Below, piece after piece: positions 26,671-36,161 of a DNA stretch of 64,000 nucleotides (positions within the stretch are counted from its first letter, which is position 1; each line of letters starts with the position of its first letter). A program made the position numbers and the translations under genes. The notes under the pieces were generated by a model, which ran no database searches, was not told where the DNA came from, and worked only from the letters and a program-made list of their open reading frames with translations. Origin of the DNA: an uncultured bacterium (GTDB lineage: Bacteria; Planctomycetota; UBA1135; GCA-002686595); the NCBI GenBank assembly GCA_938075305.1, contig CALJGV010000014.1:62001-126000 (forward strand), in the 5' to 3' direction.

Positions 26671-28017
26671 TCAGCCGTTCTTGCGGCTGCGCTCCTCTTC
26701 CATCTGCTCGCGGAGGGCGCGGTTGTACTCTCGCATCTCCTCCTTGGTCTTGGGGGCGAAGTCGGGATCATCCATCAGGGGGTCGCCCGCTTCCTCGAGG
26801 CCATCGAAGCGCTTGTACTTGCGGTCGTACCACGCAAACCACTGCTTCAGGCCGGACTTGATCCGCTCCTGGGTCCCTCCCATGGCCTCGGAGACCACGA
26901 AGGTGGTCTCGTGGCCGGTGATGTCGCGGAGGGCCTCGTGGAGGAAGTTGAGACGGATGCGGTCATCCTCGTCCTGGTCGGGACGGGAGGGCATCTGATC
27001 GACGATGCTCGCCATCTTCGTGAGGAGTCCGGGGACGATGGGCTTGCCCGCCTCGATCACCTGCTCACGGATGACGCGGGTCTCGCGGGGGGGAGCGTCC
27101 ACGTCCTCCACGAGTTGGTCGATCAGCGCCGTCAGTCGCTGCTGCTCTTCGGCGGGCATCCCGGGGTCGTAGGAGATCGTTCGGAGTTCGCTCTCGTAGA
27201 CGACGGAGCCGTCAGAGAGCGTCTTCTTCTCGGCCTTGCGGCGACCGCGCCGGCCCATGGCGGCGAGCTCCTCGGGGCTCAGGTAGCGCTCCGCGCGGAT
27301 CCAGCGCCACCGGTCATCCGCCCCCGACTCACCGTCCAGGTTCTTGAGGACCCATCGCGTCCAGCGGTCGTCGAGCTTGAGGCTCATGTCCCGCGCCTGG
27401 ACCCGGAGGTGGACCACGGCGATGCCGTCCTCGAGGGAGACCACGGACCCGTCGTAGGGCTTCCAGGCGGCGACGGCGCCATCAGGCCCGGGCGTCATCA
27501 CGGCGGCCACGTAGTCCGACGCCCATTGGATCCTCCCGAGCTCATCGAGGCTCTCCCAGGTCGGGGCGGCCTCAGCCTCGTCGTCCTCGGCGGCGGGCTC
27601 CTCACCCTCGGCGACCGGGGGCGTGTACTCGAGGGCCGAACGCGCGTCCAGGCGGGACAGCAGCCGCGCCTCGTTGGCGGTGGAGGCGGCCTCCTGCAGC
27701 TGGCGAGCGAGGCCGACCAGGGGGCCGTCCCAGCTCATGGGGTCGACGTAGACCTCGGTCTCCTTGGGCCCCTCTTCCTCGACCGGCGCCACGTAGGGCG
27801 GATCGTCGCTGGAGTTGCTGGCCACGATCACGAGCAGGATCATCGCCACGACCGCGCCCCCGATGATGTACATCTTCGTGGGGTCCTGGGAGGCGCCCTT
27901 CGCGCCGCGGGCCCGGGCCACATAGATGTGCCCGCAGGAGGGGCACTTGACCTTTGCTCCCTCTTTGCTGCTGGGGATCTTGGCCTGCGTACTGCAGGAC
28001 GTGCACGTGATGAGCAT
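26671..28017 (-). CDS. Zinc-ribbon single-span membrane protein with HEAT-like tail
   Basis: A 448-residue protein of unknown function. It begins with a small zinc ribbon of the 'MJ0042' kind (Cys5, Cys8, Cys25, Cys28; [15 protein letters not shown]), then one transmembrane helix (about 49-67), an acidic linker, a beta-rich middle domain (about 150-270) and a C-terminal helical region (about 310-448) with [14 protein letters not shown] and [11 protein letters not shown] followed by LKQWFAWYD. The last two resemble the 'LTG...W' pattern of HEAT-type proteins and the neighbouring gene's tail. The ATG at 28017 was chosen because it opens the zinc ribbon; an upstream ATG at 28080 adds 21 Pro/Ala residues. 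Divergent from uvrB. Confidence 0.65.
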   Translation of the reverse strand: MLITCTSCSTQAKIPSSKEGAKVKCPSCGHIYVARARGAKGASQDPTKMYIIGGAVVAMILLVIVASNSSDDPPYVAPVEEEGPKETEVYVDPMSWDGPLVGLARQLQEAASTANEARLLSRLDARSALEYTPPVAEGEEPAAEDDEAEAAPTWESLDELGRIQWASDYVAAVMTPGPDGAVAAWKPYDGSVVSLEDGIAVVHLRVQARDMSLKLDDRWTRWVLKNLDGESGADDRWRWIRAERYLSPEELAAMGRRGRRKAEKKTLSDGSVVYESELRTISYDPGMPAEEQQRLTALIDQLVEDVDAPPRETRVIREQVIEAGKPIVPGLLTKMASIVDQMPSRPDQDEDDRIRLNFLHEALRDITGHETTFVVSEAMGGTQERIKSGLKQWFAWYDRKYKRFDGLEEAGDPLMDDPDFAPKTKEEMREYNRALREQMEEERSRKNG

Positions 28018-28243
28018 GGGCGCTGAGAAGGGGGAAGGGGCGATGGGTCGGGCTGCGGGGGACCGTGGCGCGGCCTCCATGGTGGCCGCCCGGGGCTGCG
28101 GGGGCGCCTGTGAGGCGCCGATCGGCAGGCAGGAAGCTACCGAGAGGCGCGTGTGGCCGCAACTGAGGGTGGACTCCCGCGCCCTGTGGGACCCTCACCG
28201 GGAATCGCGGATCCTGTCGTCGCGCAGGGCGGGACCGTCGAAC

Positions 28244-30280
28244 ATGATGCCGCCGATGCCTCCCCCGCTCTTCGACCTGAACTGCCCCTTCGAGCCCACA
28301 GGGCACCAGCCGCAGGCCATCGAGGCCCTCGTGAAGGGCCTCGCGGAGGGCAAGCGGCACCAGTGCCTGCTGGGAATCACGGGCAGCGGCAAGACCTTCT
28401 CGGTGGCGTCGACCATCGCTCGCTCGGAGCGCCCGGCCATCGTCCTGTCCCCGAACAAGACCCTCGCGGCCCAGCTGTACTCGGAGTTCAAGGAGCTCTT
28501 CCCGAACAACGCCGTCGAGTATTTCGTCAGCTACTACGACTACTACCAGCCCGAGGCCTACGTGCCCTCGAGCGACACGTTCATCGAGAAGGACGCCAGC
28601 CGGAACGAGAACATCGAGCGCCTCCGGAGCAGCGCGACCCGCTCGCTGCTGGATCGGCGGGACGTGATCCTGGTGGCCTCTGTCTCCTGCATCTACGGGC
28701 TGGGCAGTCCGTCGAACTACAGCCAGATGGCGGTCCCGCTGCGCGTCGGCGAGGAGATGGACCGGGACGACCTCCTCCGGCAGCTGACCCAGATGCAGTA
28801 CGCGCGGAACAACCTGGACTTCCGCCGGGGGACCTTTCGCGTGCGCGGAGACGTCGTGGAGATCTTCCCCTCGTACGAGGACGACGAGGTCATCCGGGTC
28901 GAGTTCTTCGGCGATGAGATCGAGGCCATCACCCGCGTCAACCCGCTCCTTGGGGAGATCCTCGGGGACGTCGAGGAGGTCGTGGTGTATCCGCAGAACC
29001 ACTACGTGGCGCCCCAGGACCGCCTCGCCTCTGCAATCCCGAAGATCGAGGCTGAGCTGGAGGAGCGGCTCGCGAGCCTGAAGGCGCAGAAGAAGCTGCT
29101 GGAGGCGCAGCGTCTGGAACAACGGACCCGCCACGACCTCGAGCTGCTCAGGACCGTTGGCGTGTGTAGCGGCATCGAGAACTACAGCCGCTTCATGGAT
29201 GGGCGTGAGGAGGGCCAGCCTCCCTTCACCCTTCTGCACTACTTCCCGGATGACTTCGTCATCTACATCGACGAGAGCCACGTCTCGGTGCCGCAGGTCG
29301 GCGCGATGTTCAAGGGGGACCGTAGCCGGAAGGAGACGCTCGTGGAGCACGGCTTTCGCCTGCCCAGCGCCCTCGACAACCGCCCCCTCAAGTGGGCGGA
29401 GTTCGACAAGCTCGTGAAGCAGGCCGTCTACGTCTCCGCGACGCCTGGTCCCTACGAGCGCAAGGTGAGCGAGGGCGCCATCGCCGAGCAGATCGTGCGC
29501 CCCACGGGCCTGCTCGACCCGGAGATCGAGGTGAGGCCTGCGACGACGCAGGTGGACGACCTCCTCTCTGAGGTGAGGAAGGCGGTCGCGGCGGGGCAGC
29601 GGGTCCTCGTGACCACCTTGACCAAGCGCATGAGCGAGGAGCTCACGAGCTACTACGCGGAGCTCGGGGTCAAGGTGCGCTACCTACACTCCGAGATCGA
29701 CGCCCTTGAGCGGTCGGCGATCCTGAGGGACCTGCGGCTCGGCACGTTCGACGTCCTCGTGGGGATCAACCTCCTGCGCGAGGGGCTCGACCTACCCGAA
29801 GTGGCCCTGGTTGCCATTCTGGACGCGGACAAGGAGGGGTTCCTCCGCGGGCAGACGAGCCTCATCCAGACCTGCGGCCGAGCGGCCCGCAACGCGGATG
29901 GCCGGGTGATCTTCTACGCCGACCGCGAGACCGAGTCGATGCGGCTGGCCATGGACGAGGTCATCCGTCGTCGGGAGGTGCAGCTCCAGTGGAACGCGGA
30001 CCATGATCTCGAGCCCAAGACGATCTTCAAGCCCATCCGGGAGGGCATTGAGGCGCTCTATGAGATGGACTACCCCGCGGTCCCCGACCTCCCGGACGTC
30101 GGCGATGGACAGGGGCCTGCGGAGGACGACCCGAAAGGCTGGCCGGTCCAGCGACTCCGGGGTGAGATCGAGCGCACCCGCGCGGACATGCTCCTCGCTG
30201 CGGGCGAGCTTCGATTCGAGGAGGCGACTTCCTTGCGGGATCGCCTCAAGGAGCTCGAGGGGATCGAGCTCTCTCGTTGA
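28244..30280 (+). CDS. uvrB: UvrABC excinuclease subunit B
   Basis: A 678-residue DNA repair helicase-like protein that receives damaged DNA from UvrA and hands it to UvrC. Seen: Walker A GITGSGKT (44-51), the beta-hairpin that probes the damaged strand ([20 protein letters not shown] from about 93), DESH motif II ([12 protein letters not shown]), [10 protein letters not shown] and QTCGRAARN of motifs V and VI, and a UVR domain at the C-terminus ([19 protein letters not shown]). Normal length. Start ATG at 28244; another at 28247 is equally possible. No LexA-like box is visible in the 226-base gap. uvrC lies downstream after a HIT gene and a kinase gene. Confidence 0.97.
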   Translation: MMPPMPPPLFDLNCPFEPTGHQPQAIEALVKGLAEGKRHQCLLGITGSGKTFSVASTIARSERPAIVLSPNKTLAAQLYSEFKELFPNNAVEYFVSYYDYYQPEAYVPSSDTFIEKDASRNENIERLRSSATRSLLDRRDVILVASVSCIYGLGSPSNYSQMAVPLRVGEEMDRDDLLRQLTQMQYARNNLDFRRGTFRVRGDVVEIFPSYEDDEVIRVEFFGDEIEAITRVNPLLGEILGDVEEVVVYPQNHYVAPQDRLASAIPKIEAELEERLASLKAQKKLLEAQRLEQRTRHDLELLRTVGVCSGIENYSRFMDGREEGQPPFTLLHYFPDDFVIYIDESHVSVPQVGAMFKGDRSRKETLVEHGFRLPSALDNRPLKWAEFDKLVKQAVYVSATPGPYERKVSEGAIAEQIVRPTGLLDPEIEVRPATTQVDDLLSEVRKAVAAGQRVLVTTLTKRMSEELTSYYAELGVKVRYLHSEIDALERSAILRDLRLGTFDVLVGINLLREGLDLPEVALVAILDADKEGFLRGQTSLIQTCGRAARNADGRVIFYADRETESMRLAMDEVIRRREVQLQWNADHDLEPKTIFKPIREGIEALYEMDYPAVPDLPDVGDGQGPAEDDPKGWPVQRLRGEIERTRADMLLAAGELRFEEATSLRDRLKELEGIELSR

Positions 30281-30304
30281 GGCGGGGGGGCCCCGGACCG
30301 AGGC

Positions 30305-30703
30305 ATGGGTGCGTCAGTTCGGCACCCAGTCTCTGCGAGGGCGCCCGTGTTTCTGCATCATGGGGCCGTGTCCAGCGACTTCTATTGCGACGAGGTGCTC
30401 TCGGGGAAGACCCCGGTTGAGGTGGTTAGAGAGACGGAGTCCGTCCTCGCCTATCACCACACGCGTCCCTTCTGGCCGGTGCACATTGTGGTCGTTCCAA
30501 AGCGCCACGTGCCGTCACTGACGGACCTGGGCGACGCTCCTGAGGAGCTCCTGGGAGAGCTCATGGAGGTGGTGCGGAGCGTGGCCCGCGAGGTCGAGGG
30601 CGCGCACGGGGCCGCCCGTGTGCTCACGAATCTCGGCGAGTACCAGGACTCCAAGCACCTGCACTTCCACGTGAACTCCGGCGCTGCGAGGGACGCCTCA
30701 TGA
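30305..30703 (+). CDS. HIT family nucleotide hydrolase/transferase
   Basis: A 132-residue (or shorter) cytoplasmic protein of the histidine-triad superfamily, which hydrolyses or transfers nucleotidyl groups, for example AMP from adenosine phosphoramidates. Seen: the core RPFWPVHIVVVPKRHVPSL and the triad KHLHFHV near residue 120. The start is uncertain: ATG 30305 gives an extra N-terminus, while GTG 30347 or 30368 would give the usual HINT size of about 110. Its stop overlaps the start of the kinase gene (ATGA). The place between uvrB and uvrC may be chance. Confidence 0.85.
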   Translation: MGASVRHPVSARAPVFLHHGAVSSDFYCDEVLSGKTPVEVVRETESVLAYHHTRPFWPVHIVVVPKRHVPSLTDLGDAPEELLGELMEVVRSVAREVEGAHGAARVLTNLGEYQDSKHLHFHVNSGAARDAS

Positions 30704-31776
30704 GTGTGCTCCCCGAACTGACCGGCGGCGAACTGGAGGCCGCGGTCCGGCTCTTCGACCTGGACGGGGACCTGGTCGAGATCGTCGGCCTGCATCGCGG
30801 ACACATCCACGACACGCTCGTGTCCACCTGGAGCGTCGGCGGCGGGGCCGAGACCCGTCGCTTCGTCCACCAGCGCCTCAACGACCGAGTCTTCAGGGAT
30901 ATTCCCGCGCTCATGCACAACGTGGGCGTAGTGACCCGGCACCTCGCGCGCGCGGGGGGCCAGGACGGCCTCACCGCGCTTGCGCTGGTCGGCGCCAGGG
31001 ACGGTGCGGACTACGCCTTCTCTCAGGACACGCCCTGGAGGACATATCACTTCGTCGAGGGCACCGAGTCCTACGACCATCCCCGGGACGCCGAGATGGC
31101 GCGGGCGGCGGCGCTGGCGTTCGGGGATTTCCAGATCAAGCTGAGCACCCTGCCAGCGTCGGAGCTGCGGGAGACGATCCCCAACTTCTTCAACTCCGAG
31201 GCGCGCCTCGCGCAGCTGGAGGACGCCTGCCGCCGGGACCCCCTCGGTCGCGTGGCCGAGGTCCAGCGGGAGCTGAAGTTCATCGAGGGGCGGCGTCGGC
31301 AGCTGTCGGTCTTCGAGAACGCGCTGCGGACCGGGAAGATGCCGCGGCGGGTCATTCACGGGGATACCAAACTCAACAACGTCCTCTTCGACGCGGAGAC
31401 GGGGCAGCCGCGCTGCATCGTGGACCTCGACACCTGCATGCCCGGATATTCCCTCTTCGACTTCGGGGACCTGGTGCGCTTCACCGCGGCCACATCGGAC
31501 GAGGACGAGCGAGAGCTGGACCGTGTGGGCGTGGACGTGGAGATGTACCGCGCCCTCTGCGACGGCTACCTCGAGAAGGCCAGCGGATTCCTCAACGCGT
31601 TCGAGGTCGAGCACATGGCCTTCGCTGCGCGGATCGTGACGCTGACCATCGGGATGCGCTTCCTCGCGGATCACATCAAGGGCGATGTCTACTTCAAGAC
31701 CGAGCGCGAGGGCCACAACCTGGATCGCGCCCGCGTCCAGCTTCGCATGGTGGACGCCATGGAGCGCCGCCTCTAG
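30700..31776 (+). CDS. Phosphotransferase family kinase, NahK-like
   Basis: A 358-residue cytoplasmic kinase of the aminoglycoside phosphotransferase fold. Seen: a Gly-containing loop GLHRGHIHDTLVSTW resembling the GHINDT motif of N-acetylhexosamine 1-kinases, the Brenner-type catalytic loop VIHGDTKLNNVLFD, and a metal-binding CIVDLDTCMPG with YSLFDFGDLVRF after it. NahK-like enzymes phosphorylate GlcNAc/GalNAc at C1; related ones act on choline or homoserine, so the substrate is a guess. Starts in the stop of the HIT gene (ATGA) and is therefore co-translated with it. Confidence 0.75.
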   Translation: MSVLPELTGGELEAAVRLFDLDGDLVEIVGLHRGHIHDTLVSTWSVGGGAETRRFVHQRLNDRVFRDIPALMHNVGVVTRHLARAGGQDGLTALALVGARDGADYAFSQDTPWRTYHFVEGTESYDHPRDAEMARAAALAFGDFQIKLSTLPASELRETIPNFFNSEARLAQLEDACRRDPLGRVAEVQRELKFIEGRRRQLSVFENALRTGKMPRRVIHGDTKLNNVLFDAETGQPRCIVDLDTCMPGYSLFDFGDLVRFTAATSDEDERELDRVGVDVEMYRALCDGYLEKASGFLNAFEVEHMAFAARIVTLTIGMRFLADHIKGDVYFKTEREGHNLDRARVQLRMVDAMERRL

Positions 31777-31858
31777 GGGTTGTTGCGCTCACGGGTGGAG
31801 TTGGGGGCGCGGACCGCTCCCTCGGACTCGATTCGAGCGGGCGCGGGGGCGAGGCGCG

Positions 31859-31887
31859 TTGCGCCGGGGCGTTCCGGGGCCTATACC
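31859..31887 (+). promoter_or_regulatory. Likely promoter of uvrC, leaderless start
   Basis: TTGCGC at 31859-31864 and TATACC at 31882-31887 are 17 bases apart. The GTG start of uvrC begins 6 bases after the -10, so the mRNA would start at the start codon. No Shine-Dalgarno is present. It lets uvrC be expressed apart from the upstream genes. Confidence 0.45.
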
Positions 31888-31893
31888 CCTGGT

Positions 31894-33732
31894 GTGAAGC
31901 GCGGCGGTTCGAACGACCCTGGCTGGTGGCCGGCGGAGATCCCCAAGCGCCCCGGGGTGTACATCTTCAGGGCGGCGGACGGGAGCGTGCTCTACGTGGG
32001 GAAGGCTGGGAACCTCCGGAGCCGCCTCACCGCCTACCGGCGCCCGGAGAACGACGGCCGGATCCTGATCCGCTTCCTGGGGGACGAGGCGGACTCGGTG
32101 GAGACCATCGTGACCCGCACGGAGCAGGAGGCGCTGCTGCTGGAGGACACCCTCATCAAGCAGTACAAGCCGCCCCACAACATCCGTCTCAAGGACGACA
32201 AGTCGTTCCGGATGCTGCGCATCGACATGAGCGATCGATTCCCACGCCTCAAGCACGTGCGCGCGCACTCGCCGGAGATGGGTCGAGAGGGGGGGCGGTC
32301 TCGGTACTTCGGGCCGTTCGCGAGCGCGGGGGCGCTGCGCCGGACGCTCGCCGATCTGCACCGGATCGTGCCGCTTCGGGACTGCCCCGACTCCGTCATG
32401 GATAACCGGTCACGGCCGTGCCTCAAGCACCAGATCGGGCTCTGCTGCGCCCCGTGCGTGGGGAAGGTCGAGCCCGCCGAGTACGCCGATCTGGTCGAGC
32501 GCGCCTCGCGGATCCTGTCGGGCGAGGCGGCGGAGCTCGAGGAGGACCTGCGCCAGCGCATGATGGCGGCCTCCGAGGCCCTCGAGTTCGAACGCGCGGC
32601 GGTCTGGCGAGATCGCCTCGGTGCGCTCCGCCGAACGGTGGAGGGGCAGGGGGTCCGCCCCAAGGACTCGGTGGATCGCGACGTGCTCGGCGTGGCGCGC
32701 CGGGGCGGCCGCGCGTCGGTGCACCGGATCGCGTGGCGCGATCGGCGCATGGCCGAGTCGCGAACGCACCACTTCCGGTCGGAGCTGCCGGATGAGGAAC
32801 TCTTGCACAGCGTGCTCAGCGCCATCTACGCCCCCGGACGCCGGGCGGCTCCGACCGAGATCCTCCTGCCCTTCGCGCCCGCGGAGCAGGGCCTGCTGGA
32901 GGAGCTGCTTGGCGCCCGCCTGGTGGTCCCCTCCAGCGGCGACCGCCGGCGGATGCTCGACTTCGCCTTCGAGAACGCGGCCCAGGGGCTGCAGCTTCAG
33001 TCGGACGAGGAGGACCGAGACGCCGACGCCCTTGCCAGGCTCATCGAGTTGCTGGACCTGGACCCGGCGACCGAGGTGATCGACTGCTTCGACATCTCGA
33101 CGACCCAGGGGAGCCACGTGGTCGCGAGCCGGGTGCGCTTCAAGCGTGGCCACGCGGACCGGGCGGGCTACCGGCGGTACAAGATCCGCGACGTCGAGGG
33201 GCAGGATGACTTCGCGTCCATGCACGAGGTGGTGCGCCGCAGCCTGGAGCGGGGGCAGCGCGAGAGAGACCTCCCCGACCTGGTCGTCATCGACGGGGGC
33301 CCGCCCCAGCTGGAGCGCGCGCTGCTGGCGCGCCAGGAGTCGGGGGCCTTCGACGTGGCGCTCATCGGCCTCGCCAAGGCGCGCGGCGAGCGCCGGGTGA
33401 AGGGGCGGCGAAAGGGGCCGGTGGAGGAGCGGGTCTGGATTCCCGGTGCGACGGAGCCAGTGGTCCTCGGCCAGCACAGCGAGGTGCGGCACCTCCTCGA
33501 GCGGATCCGGGACGAGGCGCATCGCTTCGCCATCACCTATCACCGCAAGGAGCGCGGGAAGATCACCAGCCGCCTCGATGGGATCGACGGAGTCGGGCCG
33601 GCCCGCAGGCGCGCCCTCCTGACAGCCTTCGGCTCGGTCGCCGGAGTCTCCGAGGCCAGCGTGGAGGAGCTCGCGGGGGTGGAGGGGATCTCACCTGAGC
33701 TCGCGCGCGTCATTTCCGAGGCTCTCCGTTGA
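31894..33732 (+). CDS. uvrC: UvrABC excinuclease subunit C
   Basis: A 612-residue nuclease that makes both incisions around DNA damage after UvrB loading. Seen: the GIY-YIG domain at the N-terminus (GVYIFRAADGSVLYVGKAGN), a Cys-rich segment (CLKHQIGLCCAPCVG), a UVR domain (around 205-245), the RNase H-like endonuclease domain with VIDCFDIST and LVVIDGGPPQLE, and a C-terminal (HhH)2 domain (LDGIDGVGPARRRALLTAFG). The GTG at 31894 was chosen: it gives the usual length (about 600), whereas the TTG at 31780 adds 38 residues without family likeness. Confidence 0.95.
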   Translation: MKRGGSNDPGWWPAEIPKRPGVYIFRAADGSVLYVGKAGNLRSRLTAYRRPENDGRILIRFLGDEADSVETIVTRTEQEALLLEDTLIKQYKPPHNIRLKDDKSFRMLRIDMSDRFPRLKHVRAHSPEMGREGGRSRYFGPFASAGALRRTLADLHRIVPLRDCPDSVMDNRSRPCLKHQIGLCCAPCVGKVEPAEYADLVERASRILSGEAAELEEDLRQRMMAASEALEFERAAVWRDRLGALRRTVEGQGVRPKDSVDRDVLGVARRGGRASVHRIAWRDRRMAESRTHHFRSELPDEELLHSVLSAIYAPGRRAAPTEILLPFAPAEQGLLEELLGARLVVPSSGDRRRMLDFAFENAAQGLQLQSDEEDRDADALARLIELLDLDPATEVIDCFDISTTQGSHVVASRVRFKRGHADRAGYRRYKIRDVEGQDDFASMHEVVRRSLERGQRERDLPDLVVIDGGPPQLERALLARQESGAFDVALIGLAKARGERRVKGRRKGPVEERVWIPGATEPVVLGQHSEVRHLLERIRDEAHRFAITYHRKERGKITSRLDGIDGVGPARRRALLTAFGSVAGVSEASVEELAGVEGISPELARVISEALR

Positions 33733-33794
33733 CCTCACCCCTCCACGTCGCCGAGAGAGTCCGAGGGCCGCAAGGGGCCCCGCCCCCCCTGATC

Positions 33795-35114
33795 ATGACC
33801 TTCGTTCACACCACCCTCGTCGCGCTGCTCGCAGCCGCGTCCCTCGCCCAGGAGCCGCGGCCAGTGACCGGTGACGAGCGGTCCCACAGCGTGGTCGAGG
33901 GCGCCCTGCGGGCCACGATGCTCTGGCGCTCGGAGCGGGGTCTCGACCGGAGCGCCGTGCAGCTGATGGAGATCCTCCAGGCCGTGGACGCCGCCGGGGC
34001 ACCGAGCGCAGCGACGGCACGAGGCGACGGGCAGCCCCTGGAGTTCTTGCTCGGGCAGACCCCCGCGCAGCTCGGCAAGCAGAGCGGGAGAAAGGGAGGC
34101 AAGGTGCTCTGGGAGGCGGACTTCCGCGGCACCGGATCCCCGGCGTTCGCCATCGCTCCGCGGCTCAATGACCGCGTGCTGTTCGGCACGGGGCTCCCGC
34201 CGACCACGCGCCGGGTCGCCGCCCTCGGGGCCGCTCGCCGGCTGGCTCCTGAGCCGACGGAGGAGGTCCCGGCATGGTTGGTGGCGGGGATGGCCTCGCT
34301 GCGCGCCCAGCGCGGGCTGGAGGCGATCGGGCACGCCAGGGCCCTGGCCCTGGAGCCGTGGTGTTCCTCGGGGCTCGTGGAGCTCGGCGGACTCCTCGCG
34401 GAGGTCCCCGAGGGGGAGCGGGCCAACGAGCTGCTGCGGATCGCCACAGGTCCGATGCCCCTCGAGGGTCTCTTCGATCCGGCGGCGCCCTCCCAGCAGT
34501 CCGCGGCGGACGCCGCGCGCATGGTGCTGGCGCTGGCCCATGAGGCGGACGTGGAGGGAGAGCGTGAGCACGGAGAGCTCGCCGCGTCGGCGCTCGACCG
34601 ACTCCAACGGCTCCGGCCGCGCTGGGTCGTGGAGGGGGGCGCCGTGGCAGGGCATCCGGACGGCTGGATGGTGACGGCGACCCAGGCGACCGATGCCCTG
34701 GTGCTGGAGGCCGCGCCGGATGTGTCCGGCCCCTTCCGGATTGAGGCCTCGGTCGTGGTCTTCGCCAATGACCCGAAGTTCGCCGGGCAGGCCGACATCG
34801 TCCTGGGGGATCTGGGGGGCGATCGGCTCCTGCTCGCTGTGAACACCCGTGAGGGGGTCTACCTCTTCCGCCGGGCGGCTCCTGGGGAGCCCTACGAGAC
34901 GGTCACCGAGGTGGAGAAGTTCAGGCCGCCTCCCTTCACCGAGATCCCGATCGCGATCGACTACGACGGCGAGGTCCTCCAGGTCACCGTTGGGGAGGTC
35001 CAGCTCGCGCCGGTGCGCCTCGCGGACCGGTCCCTCGACGGGGCCGCTGGGTTCGGCGCCCACGCAGGGAGCACGGTCTTCGTCACGCGCTTCAAGCGCA
35101 GCGCGCTGCGCTAG
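33795..35114 (+). CDS. Unknown secreted protein
   Basis: A 439-residue exported protein that I do not recognise. Seen: a signal peptide (MTFVHTTLVALLAAASLAQ), a long alpha-helical middle (about 30-280) with repeat-like helices but no clear TPR consensus, and a beta-rich C-terminal part (about 285-439) whose pattern (GPFRIEASVVVFANDPKFAG, IPIAIDYDGEVLQVTVGEV) looks like a concanavalin/laminin-G-like sandwich. ATG 33795 is chosen because it opens the signal peptide. It ends one base from the convergent recombinase gene. Confidence 0.6.
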   Translation: MTFVHTTLVALLAAASLAQEPRPVTGDERSHSVVEGALRATMLWRSERGLDRSAVQLMEILQAVDAAGAPSAATARGDGQPLEFLLGQTPAQLGKQSGRKGGKVLWEADFRGTGSPAFAIAPRLNDRVLFGTGLPPTTRRVAALGAARRLAPEPTEEVPAWLVAGMASLRAQRGLEAIGHARALALEPWCSSGLVELGGLLAEVPEGERANELLRIATGPMPLEGLFDPAAPSQQSAADAARMVLALAHEADVEGEREHGELAASALDRLQRLRPRWVVEGGAVAGHPDGWMVTATQATDALVLEAAPDVSGPFRIEASVVVFANDPKFAGQADIVLGDLGGDRLLLAVNTREGVYLFRRAAPGEPYETVTEVEKFRPPPFTEIPIAIDYDGEVLQVTVGEVQLAPVRLADRSLDGAAGFGAHAGSTVFVTRFKRSALR

Positions 35115-35115
35115 G

Positions 35116-36081
35116 TCAGCCCCTGGGGTGGTGCATCTGGTGCACCGTCCGGACGTGCCCCTCGTCCAGGTGGGTGTAGAGCTCGGTGGTTCGAATGGAG
35201 GCGTGTCCGAGCATCTCCTGGACGGCCCGCAGGTCCGCGCCCCCCGCGAGCATGTGCGTGGCGAAGGAGTGGCGGAGGTCGTGGGGCGAGGTGGTCGAGG
35301 GGAGCCCGGCGGTGGCCACTGCCTCCTTCACCCGCCGCCACGCGCTCGTCCTGTCCAGGGGGCGGCCGCTCCTCGAGAGGAAGACCGCCTTGGCCCGACC
35401 GCTTCGGGTGAGGGTGGGGCGTCCCTCCCGCATCCATCGGTCCAGCGCCGCTCGCGCGGCTCGCCCCAGGGGGACGACCCTCATCTTGTCGCCCTTGCCG
35501 TGGAGGCGAAGGGGTGAGAGGTCTGGAGGGAGGTCATCTGTGGTGAGCCCGATGGCCTCGGAGATCCGCGCGCCGCCGGCGTAGAGGACCTCGAGCAACG
35601 CGCGGTCTCGAAGGGTGCGCCAGCTCTCTTCCTCGGCGGGGACGGCGTACACGGAGAGCAGGGCGTCCACGTCCTCCGGGGTGAGCGTCGTGGGCAAGAG
35701 GCGGCGTAGCCGGGGCGAGCTGATGCGGGCCGTCGGGTCACGCTTCAAGGTCCCCTCCGCGATCTGGAAGCGGATCAGCATTCGAAGGGCCACCAGCCCG
35801 CGGGCCACGGAGGACTCGGCGGCGCCGGAGCCCCGTCGGGCGCCCAGCCAGCGCACGATCGCGTCCTCGTCGAGGGCCTCCCAGTCGGTCACGCCGACAC
35901 CGCCCAGCCAGAGGGCCAGGGAACGAAGGTCCGAACGGTACGCCGACACCGTGTTCCTGGAGAGACCTGCCTCCACGCGCATGGCGTCGAGGAAGTCCGC
36001 GATCTCCGCCTCGAGGCGCGGTGGGACCTGCGCCTCCTCGCTGCTCCCGGTGCGGTGCTGGGTGTCGCGGCCCTGGGTCAT
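35116..36081 (-). CDS. Tyrosine recombinase, XerC/XerD type
   Basis: A 321-residue site-specific recombinase, probably one of the pair that resolves chromosome dimers at dif. Seen: an N-terminal SAM-like core-binding domain (EIADFLDAMRVEAGLSRNTV), then the catalytic domain with Arg in GGARISEAIGL, Lys in LHGKGDKMRVVPLG, His-x-x-Arg in SPHDLRHSFATH, His in LGHASIRTTELY and the nucleophile Tyr in ELYTH. Size matches XerC/D (about 300). There is no integrase-type neighbour, att repeat or phage gene, so a mobile-element role is unlikely. The ATG at 36081 gives the family length. Divergent from lspA. Confidence 0.88.
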   Translation of the reverse strand: MTQGRDTQHRTGSSEEAQVPPRLEAEIADFLDAMRVEAGLSRNTVSAYRSDLRSLALWLGGVGVTDWEALDEDAIVRWLGARRGSGAAESSVARGLVALRMLIRFQIAEGTLKRDPTARISSPRLRRLLPTTLTPEDVDALLSVYAVPAEEESWRTLRDRALLEVLYAGGARISEAIGLTTDDLPPDLSPLRLHGKGDKMRVVPLGRAARAALDRWMREGRPTLTRSGRAKAVFLSRSGRPLDRTSAWRRVKEAVATAGLPSTTSPHDLRHSFATHMLAGGADLRAVQEMLGHASIRTTELYTHLDEGHVRTVHQMHHPRG

Positions 36082-36110
36082 GGGCCCAGCCTGGGGGCCC
36101 GGGGGGAAGA

Positions 36111-36123
36111 GTTCAAGCTGAAC
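36111..36123. promoter_or_regulatory. Short inverted repeat between xer and lspA
   Basis: GTTCA, 3-base centre, TGAAC lies in the 80-base gap between the divergent xer-like and lspA genes. It could be an operator, but the arms are only 5 bp. Confidence 0.2.
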
Positions 36124-36161
36124 TGCGAGCGCCGGGGAGGTACGGGGTAGGCTCTGCGCCG

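Noticed and set aside
35116..36081. Integrase marking a mobile element
   Set aside because: The recombinase is XerC/D-like in size and motifs, with no cargo genes, att repeats or tRNA beside it.
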